Shown here: piece after piece, positions 22,241 to 30,004 of the stretch
How the letters are laid out: every line of letters begins with the position of its first letter
Position numbering within the stretch: position 1 is the first letter of the stretch
DNA from: a virus
IMG/VR virus record: IMGVR_UViG_3300022220_000008
Location: 1 to 43,957 of that record
DNA: 43,957 nucleotides
Direction: 5' to 3' (one strand)
The notes under the pieces: generated by a model
The model's database searches: none
What the model was told of the DNA's origin: nothing
What the model saw: only the letters and a program-made list of their open reading frames with translations
Position numbers and translations under genes: made by a program

Positions 22241-22879
22241 ATGCCCGGCTTCGAGTTCCTCCGCTTCGCCGCCACCGGCCCGCGTGACGCCCGCGAGACC
22301 GCCCAGAAGTGCAACAACATGGGCGAGGCTGCGGCGAGGGCCATGGCGGCACTTGCGGCGCGGGTCGATGTTCTAGAGGCACTGATGCCGCAGGCGCAGG
22401 TAAGCGCTCAGGGCGCCATGACCAAGACGATCAGCTCGGCGCCTGATCCCGATATCGATGGGATTTTCAGGCCGATCACGTTCTACGACACGATCAACAT
22501 GGCGGTGCGCGGATGTACGTTGAACACGACCAACGGCCGGTTCACCTTCGAGGTCGAGGGCAAGTGGCTGGCCCTGTTTTCGTTCAACACCCTGGTCACT
22601 GGGACTGGCGCATCGCGCTCCACCAGCCTGCGAGTGTTCAATGTCACGGATCTAGCCGCTGGCCCGACAAATGGTATCGCGGTTCCAGGGCAATCGGACG
22701 CCATCACAGCCACGAAATTCCTGCCCATCACGGTTACTGCCGCAGACGTCGGGCCTCCAGCCAAAGAGTTTGTGATGGAGATTGGCGGCGGTGACACATT
22801 CACGGGCGTTGAATGGGAAACGCTCAACCTCGGCCTGTTCTACCAAGACCGGTTCGGATCGCTGGTTGATCCGTTCTAG
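22241..22879 (+). CDS. Virion protein with coiled coil and jelly-roll-like C-terminus, 212 aa
   Basis: Residues about 25-50 form a short coil (AAARAMAALAARVDVLEALM). The rest is all-beta with the rhythm of a C1q/TNF-like trimeric jelly roll: NGRFTFEVEGKWLALFSFN, then SRSTSLRVFNVTD, PITVTAADVGPPAKEFVMEI, TFTGVEWETLNLGLFY. A trimeric knob after a coiled coil, directly behind a gp10-like hub, suggests a tail-needle tip or head decoration (Sf6 needle knobs have such a fold). This is inference from pattern and position. Confidence 0.55.
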   Translation: MPGFEFLRFAATGPRDARETAQKCNNMGEAAARAMAALAARVDVLEALMPQAQVSAQGAMTKTISSAPDPDIDGIFRPITFYDTINMAVRGCTLNTTNGRFTFEVEGKWLALFSFNTLVTGTGASRSTSLRVFNVTDLAAGPTNGIAVPGQSDAITATKFLPITVTAADVGPPAKEFVMEIGGGDTFTGVEWETLNLGLFYQDRFGSLVDPF

Positions 22880-22887
22880 CGGCTAAT

Positions 22888-22935
22888 TTGCCAACAGCAT
22901 AAGATCCCCTTATAACACTGTGTAGATTAGGGGAT
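22888..22935 (+). promoter_or_regulatory. Late promoter for the ejection genes, with operator-like repeat
   Basis: TTGCCA (22888-22893), 17 bases, TATAAC (22911-22916) is a good sigma70-type promoter. Inverted arms ATCCCCT (22904-22910) and AGGGGAT (22929-22935) flank the -10 box and the expected start, so a regulator could block it. The gene at 22944 has part of the right arm (AGGGGAT) as its ribosome site. Confidence 0.7.
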
Positions 22936-22943
22936 TTCGGCTT

Positions 22944-24026
22944 ATGGCTCTCTTCGGCGGCGTCAACGTCGACCGCTCACCCGGCACACAGCTTGGCCGC
23001 AACGTCCTCTCCGATGCACAGCGAGCGACGAGGCGAACGGCGCCGATCCCGGTAGCGGGTTTTTCGCCATTCCAACAGCAGGCTTTCGACATCATCGGCC
23101 AGCAGGGCGTCAATCCTGCTGTATCAGCTGCGCAGGGGTTTCTTCCAGGATTGGCCGGCGGCGAGTTCATCGGCGCGGGGCCTGGTCAATCCACCCTGCA
23201 ACAGGCGGCCAGCGGTGGGTTCCAGAACCTCGCTCTGCCAGAAGCCCAGTCGGCGCTGGACTTCAGTCGAGGTTTCGGAATCCCCGCCGGCTTGCAGGCG
23301 ACAGCCGCTGGTGAGAATTTATCCGCGCCGTTCCTGAGTGGCGAGTTCGCTCGGCTAGTCGAGCCTGGTGTCCAGCAATTCCGCAACATCCAGTTCCCCG
23401 GACTACAGGGCCAGTTTGGCGCGAGCGGGCTTCGTGGCACCAACCGCCAGGAGTTCCTAGAGGGGCAACTCCAGGACCAAGCCGACCGGTTCTTGCAAGG
23501 CACCGCTGCCGATCTCATCGGGCGCGAGCGCGGCTTTCAGCAGCAAGCGCAATTGGCAATTCCGGGTCTGCAACAGCAACAGCTAGGGGGCCAGCTCAGT
23601 GCGATCGGACAACTTGGCGGTCTATCGTCAGACGACCTCGCCAGACGCTTGGGTGCGGCTGGTGCGCTACAAAGCGATTTTGGACGGGATGTTGCCCAAG
23701 CCGGTCAAGCAGGTTTTGGCGCACCCGGATTTGCAACGGGAGCCTTGGGAAGCCAGGTCAACCCCTTGCTCGCCGCAGGAGGACAACAGCAAGCCTTAGA
23801 GCAGGCGAGGAATGCCGCTCGGGACGAGGCGATACAGCGCGAGGTGCAACGCGCGGGCATATTGTCCGGCGTGCCACAGTTTGCCGGAACTGGAGGCGAT
23901 AGTGGAGGCGGCACGGGGCAGATCTTGGGCACTCTTGCTGGCACTGGTCTAGGTGCGTTTTTCGGCGGTCCGCTCGGGGCAGGGTTTGGCGCGCAGATCG
24001 GCGGCGGCTTGGGGAGCTTGTTCTAA
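22944..24026 (+). CDS. Ejection/internal virion protein candidate 1, 360 aa
   Basis: The protein is rich in G, A and Q with long helices (GLRGTNRQEFLEGQLQDQAD, GFQQQAQLAIPGLQQQQ). It ends in a glycine-rich hydrophobic stretch (LAGTGLGAFFGGPLGAGFGA) able to insert in or cross a membrane. It is one of three successive genes of this style, as in the gp7-gp20-gp16 ejection set of P22-like phages. The role, forming the DNA transit channel after adsorption, is inferred from order and composition. Confidence 0.7.
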   Translation: MALFGGVNVDRSPGTQLGRNVLSDAQRATRRTAPIPVAGFSPFQQQAFDIIGQQGVNPAVSAAQGFLPGLAGGEFIGAGPGQSTLQQAASGGFQNLALPEAQSALDFSRGFGIPAGLQATAAGENLSAPFLSGEFARLVEPGVQQFRNIQFPGLQGQFGASGLRGTNRQEFLEGQLQDQADRFLQGTAADLIGRERGFQQQAQLAIPGLQQQQLGGQLSAIGQLGGLSSDDLARRLGAAGALQSDFGRDVAQAGQAGFGAPGFATGALGSQVNPLLAAGGQQQALEQARNAARDEAIQREVQRAGILSGVPQFAGTGGDSGGGTGQILGTLAGTGLGAFFGGPLGAGFGAQIGGGLGSLF

Positions 24027-25174
24027 TGGCCAATGGCCCAACGCAGTTAACCCCGTTTTTCGGCGGTGGTGCCCAACGTGCGCCATTCCGCATTCCGACC
24101 AATGTTTTAGGCTTGCCTGGGCTGGATGACCCACGATCGGCTGGGGCGTTGCAAGGGTTCTCCCAAGGGTTCTTGCGTGGCGATCAGACATTCGCAGATG
24201 CTCTGACCCGTGGCATCGCTGGCGGCTTTGGCGGCTTTGCGGCTGGCGAGCAATTCCGGCAACAGCAAGCTCAAGAGCAAGCGGCGGCTCAGGCCGCGGC
24301 GCAACAGCAGGAGATCGAGAACCGGCGGGCACAAGCCGAAGCCCAGCGCAAGGCGGCGGCTGATGCCGAGAGGGTGCGGCAGTTTGGTGTGACAGAGGGC
24401 AGATTGCTGACCAAGGACCAGCGCGAGGCGCAGGATCTGGCGTTCAAGCAGAACAACGCATTGCAAAAGCTGCAACTCGATCGAGCGAAGCTGGCCATTG
24501 ATCAAGCCAACAGCGTGCCGGACAAGCTTCGTGTCTTGCAGGCGATGGGGCTAGATCCGTCCTCCGGCGAGGGACGGCAGCTTCTTTCGGATTCACTCAC
24601 CAAATCGGCGATCACGATCAATCAGCCGAAGCTATCGCCGGGGCAAATCCCGATCGATCCGAACGATTTGAGCAAGGGCACTGTGGCGGCAAAGGATATC
24701 GGGCAAGCGCGCGTTATAGCGGACAACATTAGGTCGCAACTTGGTCGCTATAGGGAGGCTTTGACCCAGTTTGGTGCTGAAACTTTGCCAGGGCCTGCCA
24801 AGGATAGGTTGAGGGGCACGCGCACACAGCTTTTGCTGGAACTCAAGACGCTAAACGAGCTAGGCGCGCTCACTGGCCCGGACTTGGATTTGATGGATGA
24901 TCTTTTGATTGATCCGACATCAGTTCCTTCTCGGGTGGGCAATGCGTTTAGCGCTCTTGCCGGCAACTCACTAGGTGAGCGTGCGCTACAGAGCATCGAT
25001 TTAGTCGAGCAAACCGTAAATGACCGGTTGAATGCGATCACTGGGCAGGTTGGAGCGCCTGCTGTGCCTCAGGCTGCGCCAGTTGCACCGCAAGCAGTCT
25101 CGCCCGCTGATCTAGGCTCGCTTAGCATTGAACAGCTTCAGGCCTTGGAGGCGCAGCTTGGCAGTAACCCTTGA
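24026..25174 (+). CDS. Ejection/internal virion protein candidate 2, 382 aa
   Basis: After a glycine-rich start (ALTRGIAGGFGGFAAGEQFR) comes an extreme glutamine/alanine coiled coil (QQQAQEQAAAQAAAQQQEIE) and a helical body (LKTLNELGALTGPDLDLMDD). The C-terminal tail (APAVPQAAPVAPQAVSPADL) is proline/alanine-rich. It overlaps its neighbours on both sides. It fits the middle member of a P22-like ejection trio; length and low complexity agree with that group. Confidence 0.7.
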   Translation: MANGPTQLTPFFGGGAQRAPFRIPTNVLGLPGLDDPRSAGALQGFSQGFLRGDQTFADALTRGIAGGFGGFAAGEQFRQQQAQEQAAAQAAAQQQEIENRRAQAEAQRKAAADAERVRQFGVTEGRLLTKDQREAQDLAFKQNNALQKLQLDRAKLAIDQANSVPDKLRVLQAMGLDPSSGEGRQLLSDSLTKSAITINQPKLSPGQIPIDPNDLSKGTVAAKDIGQARVIADNIRSQLGRYREALTQFGAETLPGPAKDRLRGTRTQLLLELKTLNELGALTGPDLDLMDDLLIDPTSVPSRVGNAFSALAGNSLGERALQSIDLVEQTVNDRLNAITGQVGAPAVPQAAPVAPQAVSPADLGSLSIEQLQALEAQLGSNP

Positions 25175-27038
25175 GGATGTGAGAGCGGAACTAGGACGCC
25201 GGCAGCAGCCCCCCTCTGGTCAAGGCGTGACGCTTGAAGCCGTTCAATCCGAATTGGCGCGAAGGCAAGCGAGCGATGTTGTTGATCGAGCTGAGGAAAG
25301 GCGCTCACCTACGCTTGCGTCATTCGTGCCAGGTCTTCGGTTGGTTCAAGACATCCAAGACATAGCCGAGCAAGGCTTCGAGCGGACCGAGCAGTTTCCC
25401 TTTTTCAGGCTGCCAAGCTCTGTAGGCGAACGGGCCGAGCGTGAGCAGCGGGCACAACAGGCGATCGCTGGCTTTGCGGCGCCTGCTGCTGGTGCTTTGG
25501 CTGGAGTTGCGCGCGCCGCTGCTGGTGGTGCTGGTATTCTTGGCCGTGCTGGCGCTTCTGCGCTTGGTACGGGCGCTGGAGATATAGCTGCGCAGTTCGC
25601 GACAAAGGGCGAAGTTGACCCGGTTCAAGCTGGCATTTCCACGGGTCTTGGTGCGGTAGGCCAGCCGGTGGGAGAGGCGCTTGCGGCTGGTGTGAGCGGT
25701 GTCCGCGCGCTTGGCTCCGAGCTTCTAGCCAGCCGGATTCCGTCCTTTGCCAGGAACCGGGCGCAACAGGCCGTGACGCAGGCTTTAGCGCGTGGTGGAC
25801 AGACGCCGAGAGAGGCAGGGCAGGCCATCCGAGGGCTTCAGCAAACGGGCGCCCCGGCGAGGCTGGCGGATGTTGGCGGTGAACCGGTGCAGGCGCTGAC
25901 CGAGCGTGTGGCCAAATCGCCATCAAGAGGCGCTGATCTGTTGAGGGATGCTTTCGACAACCGCCAGAAACTGCAATTGCGCAGGCTATCGGCTCAGCTC
26001 AGGCTACGAAGCGGCACGAAGGTACGCGATATCGAGGATGCAGTGCTGGAATCCCAGGCATCGCGGGCCGCAGCCTCGGCGCCCTTGTATGATGAGGCAT
26101 TCTCGGCACCGGTCCCCCAGTCATTGGGCGATGATTTCGCCGATCTGACCAAGACAGGATTTGGCAAGCAAGCGGCGCAGCGCGCACGCAAGACGCTACA
26201 GACCGAATTCAACGTTGATGATGTGTCTGAAGTCCCGGTGTTGAACCGCATTGACGCCACCAAGCGCGAGTTAGACGACATGATCGGGGCGGCTCGCCGA
26301 GCTGGCGAGAATAACCGGGCTCGATTGCTCACAGACGTGAAGAACAAGATGGTTCGGGCTGCTGATGATGCTGTGCCTGCCTATGCTGCTGCGCGCAATG
26401 CATGGGCGGGCCCCGCAGCATGGCAAGATGCGGTCGAGAATGGACTTAGCATCACAAAGGCCGAGATGACGCCCGCCAAACTACGTCAGTTGTGGGCTGG
26501 CTTCACGGAATCGGAGAAGCAAGGCTATCGGATTGGTGCGGTGCAGCGTCTTGTCGATCAGATGGGCGAGCAGGCGGCGGATTTGCCCAATCTGACCAAG
26601 CTTTTGGGCAAGCAGAACCTGCTCGATAAGTTCAAGATCATCATGCCTGGCGGCAAGGGTGAGATTTTCGAGCAGGCTATCAAGGCAGAGCGTCAATTGG
26701 CCGAAACTGGCATCCGGGCTCGTGGTGGCTCGCGCACTGCCGGCTTGCAAGCGACCGATGAGGCATTATCGCGTGAGGATACGGTCATTGACGCCATGGC
26801 GGACTTATTTCAGGGCGATTTCCGAGGCGCTTTATCCCGGACGCTGCGTCTTCCAACTCGGCTCAAGGCGAAAATCCAGGAAAAGCGGAACGAAGAGATT
26901 GCGCGCATTCTGCTCTCGCAAGATCCGACTGCCGCACTCAAGCCACAAGCCGGAGCGCCGGTTGCGCAACCACTTGGCCCGACTGCCGGCGTCCCGACTA
27001 CAGCAGGCTTGCTCGGCATTCAGGATTTAGCCCAATGA
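25158..27038 (+). CDS. Ejection/internal virion protein candidate 3, 626 aa
   Basis: TTG at 25158 is preferred because GGAGG lies just upstream; TTG at 25128 is possible. The N-terminus holds a short tandem repeat (VTLEDVRAELGRRQ and VTLEAVQSELARRQ). A small-residue membrane-active region follows (AAPAAGALAGVARAAAGGAG, IGTA-like helices), then a long helical body (RKTLQTEFNVDDVSEVPVLN and onward). It is the largest of the trio, as gp16-like proteins often are. No lytic transglycosylase motif is visible. Confidence 0.7.
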   Translation: MAVTLEDVRAELGRRQQPPSGQGVTLEAVQSELARRQASDVVDRAEERRSPTLASFVPGLRLVQDIQDIAEQGFERTEQFPFFRLPSSVGERAEREQRAQQAIAGFAAPAAGALAGVARAAAGGAGILGRAGASALGTGAGDIAAQFATKGEVDPVQAGISTGLGAVGQPVGEALAAGVSGVRALGSELLASRIPSFARNRAQQAVTQALARGGQTPREAGQAIRGLQQTGAPARLADVGGEPVQALTERVAKSPSRGADLLRDAFDNRQKLQLRRLSAQLRLRSGTKVRDIEDAVLESQASRAAASAPLYDEAFSAPVPQSLGDDFADLTKTGFGKQAAQRARKTLQTEFNVDDVSEVPVLNRIDATKRELDDMIGAARRAGENNRARLLTDVKNKMVRAADDAVPAYAAARNAWAGPAAWQDAVENGLSITKAEMTPAKLRQLWAGFTESEKQGYRIGAVQRLVDQMGEQAADLPNLTKLLGKQNLLDKFKIIMPGGKGEIFEQAIKAERQLAETGIRARGGSRTAGLQATDEALSREDTVIDAMADLFQGDFRGALSRTLRLPTRLKAKIQEKRNEEIARILLSQDPTAALKPQAGAPVAQPLGPTAGVPTTAGLLGIQDLAQ

Positions 27039-27796
27039 CCATCGTCCTTCCCTACCCAACGCCCCAAGGCAATAACCTTGCCGACAATGACGGGGGCAAC
27101 GGCGTCAACTCGCCGCCTCAAGGCGCCCCAGAGGGGAACGCGACATCGACCGTCAATGATATCCAACGGTACGATAAAACCTGCATCAAGCAGAACGTGG
27201 AGAACATCGACGCCATCAACCAGGCGCTGGGCACGATGGCGGAACAGGATGCCAGCGCGGTTGCGATCACGGGTGGATCGATCTCAGTCCAAGTGGACTC
27301 GGCTGTCAATTCTGACCAGCTCGGCGGCCTGACGCTGCAACAGCTGTACGATCTTACCTATCCGGTGAACGAGGCCATTGTCATCCGAAACATCGAGACG
27401 CCGCCGCCGACGTGGCCCGGCACGGCCTCGACATGGACGTTGACTGCGCAGGGGCTGTTTCTCAAGCCGATCATCACGGGCCAGCCGGTTGGCGAGACCT
27501 TTGCCGGCGTGACAGAGACGGACGAGACTATTCTGACTGAAGCTCAAATCCCGCCGCATGAGCATGTGATGTTCACGGCTGAAACTGTTTCTTCTGGAGT
27601 TGCCCCAGGCCCGACCGATCGCGTAGCCACGGGGCTAAATGTTGGCGGCGATTCTGAGTATTTCATGGCACGCGGAAACCTGCCAACCCCAGCCAGAGGC
27701 GCGACTAGCAGCATCGGCGGCGGCACGGGTCACACCCACACGTTCGACGACTCCCCGCCATTCCAGCGGGTCGCGGCCTATCTGAGGACGGCATGA
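27035..27796 (+). CDS. Tail fibre/collar-like protein, 253 aa
   Basis: The N-terminal half is a repetitive, partly coiled region (NVENIDAINQALGTMAEQDA). The C-terminal half has the histidine signatures of phage collar and short-fibre tips: QIPPHEHVMF and GGTGHTHTFDDSPPFQRVAA, where paired histidines bind metal in trimers. It likely forms a receptor-binding or collar trimer at the tail. It starts in an ATGA overlap with the ejection gene. Confidence 0.7.
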   Translation: MTIVLPYPTPQGNNLADNDGGNGVNSPPQGAPEGNATSTVNDIQRYDKTCIKQNVENIDAINQALGTMAEQDASAVAITGGSISVQVDSAVNSDQLGGLTLQQLYDLTYPVNEAIVIRNIETPPPTWPGTASTWTLTAQGLFLKPIITGQPVGETFAGVTETDETILTEAQIPPHEHVMFTAETVSSGVAPGPTDRVATGLNVGGDSEYFMARGNLPTPARGATSSIGGGTGHTHTFDDSPPFQRVAAYLRTA

Positions 27797-27828
27797 CCTA
27801 CCAGCGCAAGGAGGAGATGGCGCTGTGA
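27793..27828 (+). CDS. 11-residue leader-like reading frame
   Basis: MTYQRKEEMAL overlaps both neighbours (ATGA and GTGA). Its codons contain AAGGAGGAG, the ribosome site for the gene at 27825. It may exist only to couple translation, or not be expressed as a peptide. Confidence 0.3.
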   Translation: MTYQRKEEMAL

Positions 27829-27947
27829 GGCTGGCCAAGTACATCACCAAATCGGAGGTGGAGGCCTACGAGGCCAAGGGCTGGAACGTGGTGCGGCTGG
27901 ACGCCCATCATTACCGCTACTATCTGGCGTGGCGCGAAGATGACTGA
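27825..27947 (+). CDS. Small protein before TerL2, 40 aa
   Basis: GTG at 27825 has AAGGAGGAG at ideal spacing. The product (RLAKYITKSEVEAYEAKGWN then VVRLDAHHYRYYLAWRE) has a strand-helix pattern common in tiny phage proteins encoded next to terminases. It overlaps the TerL2 start by eight bases. The function is unknown. Confidence 0.6.
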   Translation: MRLAKYITKSEVEAYEAKGWNVVRLDAHHYRYYLAWREDD

Positions 27948-29295
27948 ATACCTCTGGAACAAGCGCGCCTATTTGCTGGACTATCACCCGGTTCAAGACC
28001 AGCTGATGAACACGCCAGCGCGCTTTGTGACGGTCCCGGCCGGGCGGCGCAGCGGCAAGACCGAGTGCGCCAAGCGCTATCTGGGCGGCAAGGCGATGGA
28101 AGGGACCGACTTCAATCCGAGCCGGTTCTTCTTCGGCGCCCCGACCCGCCAACAGGCAAAGGATATTTTCTGGGCGGACATGCTCGCCTATCTGCCGAAG
28201 CAGCTCATCATCGACGCGAACATTTCCGAGCTCAGGATCAGGATCAAGAACTTCCAGCGCGGTGAAAGCCACATCTACGTGCACGGGCTCGACAAGCCGG
28301 AGCGGATAGAGGGCAGCCCTTGGGATGGTTGCGTGATCGATGAGATTGCCAATTGCCACGCGCGGGCGTGGCCGCTCCACATCCGGCCATCACTGAGCAC
28401 GCCAGGGCGCTTTGGCTGGGCGTGGCTGATCGGCGTACCGGAGGGGCGTAATCACTACTACGACATGCACCAGGCGGCGCTCAGGGACACCACGGGCGAA
28501 TGGGCGGGCTATTGGTGGCCATCTGAGGACATCCTACCGGAGTCCGAGATCGAGGCGGCCAAGCGCGACCTGGACGAGCAGAGCTATGAACAGGAGTATC
28601 GCGGCTCGTTCGTCACGTTCGCTGGCCAGTGCTATTACAACTACCGGGCGGAACGGCATGAAGCAGAGCTCGATTACGATGCTGAGCGACCCCTCATCCT
28701 GGCCTTTGACTTCAACGTCGAACCTGGCGTTGCTTGTGTGGGTCAAGAGATGGCCCTACCAAACGGCGAGTTTGGGACTGGATGGCTTGGTGAAGTCTAC
28801 ATCCCCCGAAACAGCAACACGCCCGCCGTCTGCCGTAAGATCGTCCAGGACTGGGGCGAGCACAAAGGAGACGTGAGATGCTATGGCGATGCTACGGGTG
28901 GAGCCAGGCGGACGAGCGGCGAGTTTGGCAACGACTGGCAGCTGGTTGAACGGGAGCTGCGCTCGACATTCGGCACCCGCCTTACGTTTCACGTGAAATC
29001 GTACAACCCGAGCGAGCGATCACGGGTGAACGCGGTCAATTCTCGGCTGTTTACGGCAGACGAGACGGTTCACATGATGGTGGACCCGGCTAAATGCCCG
29101 CATTTGATCAGGGATTTCGAGGGCGTGCTGCTCCTGGAGGGCGGCTCAGGCGAGATCGACAAGCGATCGAACAAGGAACTGACTCACATCAGCGATGCGG
29201 CTGGCTACTACGTCGCAGAGTGTTTCCCGGTATCGAGGCGGATCACCGGACACATCCCATCGGCGGACATCGAGGCGGCGATCCATGCTGCGTAG
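27940..29295 (+). CDS. Terminase large subunit (TerL2), 451 aa
   Basis: The ATPase half has Walker A PAGRRSGKT at 33-41, HGLDKPERIEGSPWDG before Walker B CVIDE at 131-135, then HIRPSLSTPGRFGWAWLIG and VPEGRNHYY (coupling motif). The nuclease half shows D257 (LAFDFNVEPG), D317 (YGDATGGARR) and D419 (HISDAAGYY). All expected residues are intact. It drives DNA into the capsid through the portal and cuts the concatemer. Its location two genes before the portal is canonical, so I take this as the cognate packaging motor. It shares only the general TerL motifs with TerL1. Confidence 0.93.
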   Translation: MTEYLWNKRAYLLDYHPVQDQLMNTPARFVTVPAGRRSGKTECAKRYLGGKAMEGTDFNPSRFFFGAPTRQQAKDIFWADMLAYLPKQLIIDANISELRIRIKNFQRGESHIYVHGLDKPERIEGSPWDGCVIDEIANCHARAWPLHIRPSLSTPGRFGWAWLIGVPEGRNHYYDMHQAALRDTTGEWAGYWWPSEDILPESEIEAAKRDLDEQSYEQEYRGSFVTFAGQCYYNYRAERHEAELDYDAERPLILAFDFNVEPGVACVGQEMALPNGEFGTGWLGEVYIPRNSNTPAVCRKIVQDWGEHKGDVRCYGDATGGARRTSGEFGNDWQLVERELRSTFGTRLTFHVKSYNPSERSRVNAVNSRLFTADETVHMMVDPAKCPHLIRDFEGVLLLEGGSGEIDKRSNKELTHISDAAGYYVAECFPVSRRITGHIPSADIEAAIHAA

Positions 29296-30004
29296 CCGCC
29301 GCTCCTATGCCTACTTGATCAGCTGCCGCCTGGGCGATGCGATGGCGGCTCACATCGTCATGACCTGGGCGATGGCTTATGCAGGCCGGGACGGCGGCGG
29401 GCGGAAGCTCGCGCAGACCCGCCTGGTGCAGGCTGATGCCCATAGCTGCAATGTCCATGACCTCGCCGACAAGCTCAAGGCACACCATGACGCGATCGAG
29501 GACGGCTTGGGCACGAAGTGGGATCACTACAGCCGCGAAAAACCGGAGATGTACGGCCTGACCTGCGTAGTCGATCAATCCAGGAACAGCGCATTCCGCA
29601 AGGTGCTGCGCGACCACCGCTTCGACCCGGAGCTCACGCAGACGCTCAACAACGACCGCCTCGACGACTGGTCGCCCCATCTGCTCGATACGCTGGTCGG
29701 CCGAGCCTACCTGATCAACGATCTCACGAGCGAGCTAGCGGCCCGTAGGGTGCGCCTGGAGCCCAAGGGCAACATTCCAGTGTCAGACATAGCCGAGGCG
29801 CTCGAAGGCGCTCAGCGGCGCGCTACGGGCCGTGAGATGGACACCACGGTAGTGGTCGAGACCGACTATCGCGACGATCTGGCGCTATGCACGGCGCTAG
29901 GGGTGTTCTGGTCGCACTATCGGCCGCCGGCGAGCCCGAACTGGCTCACGTTCGAGGCCGAGGCCGGGGGTGATTTGGTGCCTTATTGCGGGGCTGTGGT
30001 CTAA
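29285..30004 (+). CDS. Conserved-position protein between TerL2 and portal, 239 aa
   Basis: The ATG at 29285 overlaps the TerL2 end; upstream in-frame codons lie over TerL2 and are excluded. The sequence (SRRSYAYLISCRLGDAMAAH, ADAHSCNVHDLADKLKAHHD, TLNNDRLDDWSPHLLDTLVG, DTTVVVETDYRDDLALCTAL) is soluble and mixed alpha/beta. I recognise no family. The stop overlaps the portal start by one base, so it is tightly coupled to packaging genes and may be an assembly or head-completion factor. Confidence 0.6.
   Translation: MLRSRRSYAYLISCRLGDAMAAHIVMTWAMAYAGRDGGGRKLAQTRLVQADAHSCNVHDLADKLKAHHDAIEDGLGTKWDHYSREKPEMYGLTCVVDQSRNSAFRKVLRDHRFDPELTQTLNNDRLDDWSPHLLDTLVGRAYLINDLTSELAARRVRLEPKGNIPVSDIAEALEGAQRRATGREMDTTVVVETDYRDDLALCTALGVFWSHYRPPASPNWLTFEAEAGGDLVPYCGAVV

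Noticed and set aside
29195-29284. 30-residue N-terminal extension of the gene between TerL2 and portal
   Set aside because: It lies fully within TerL2 in another frame and is Arg/Ser-rich; the ATG at 29285 fits the usual short overlap.
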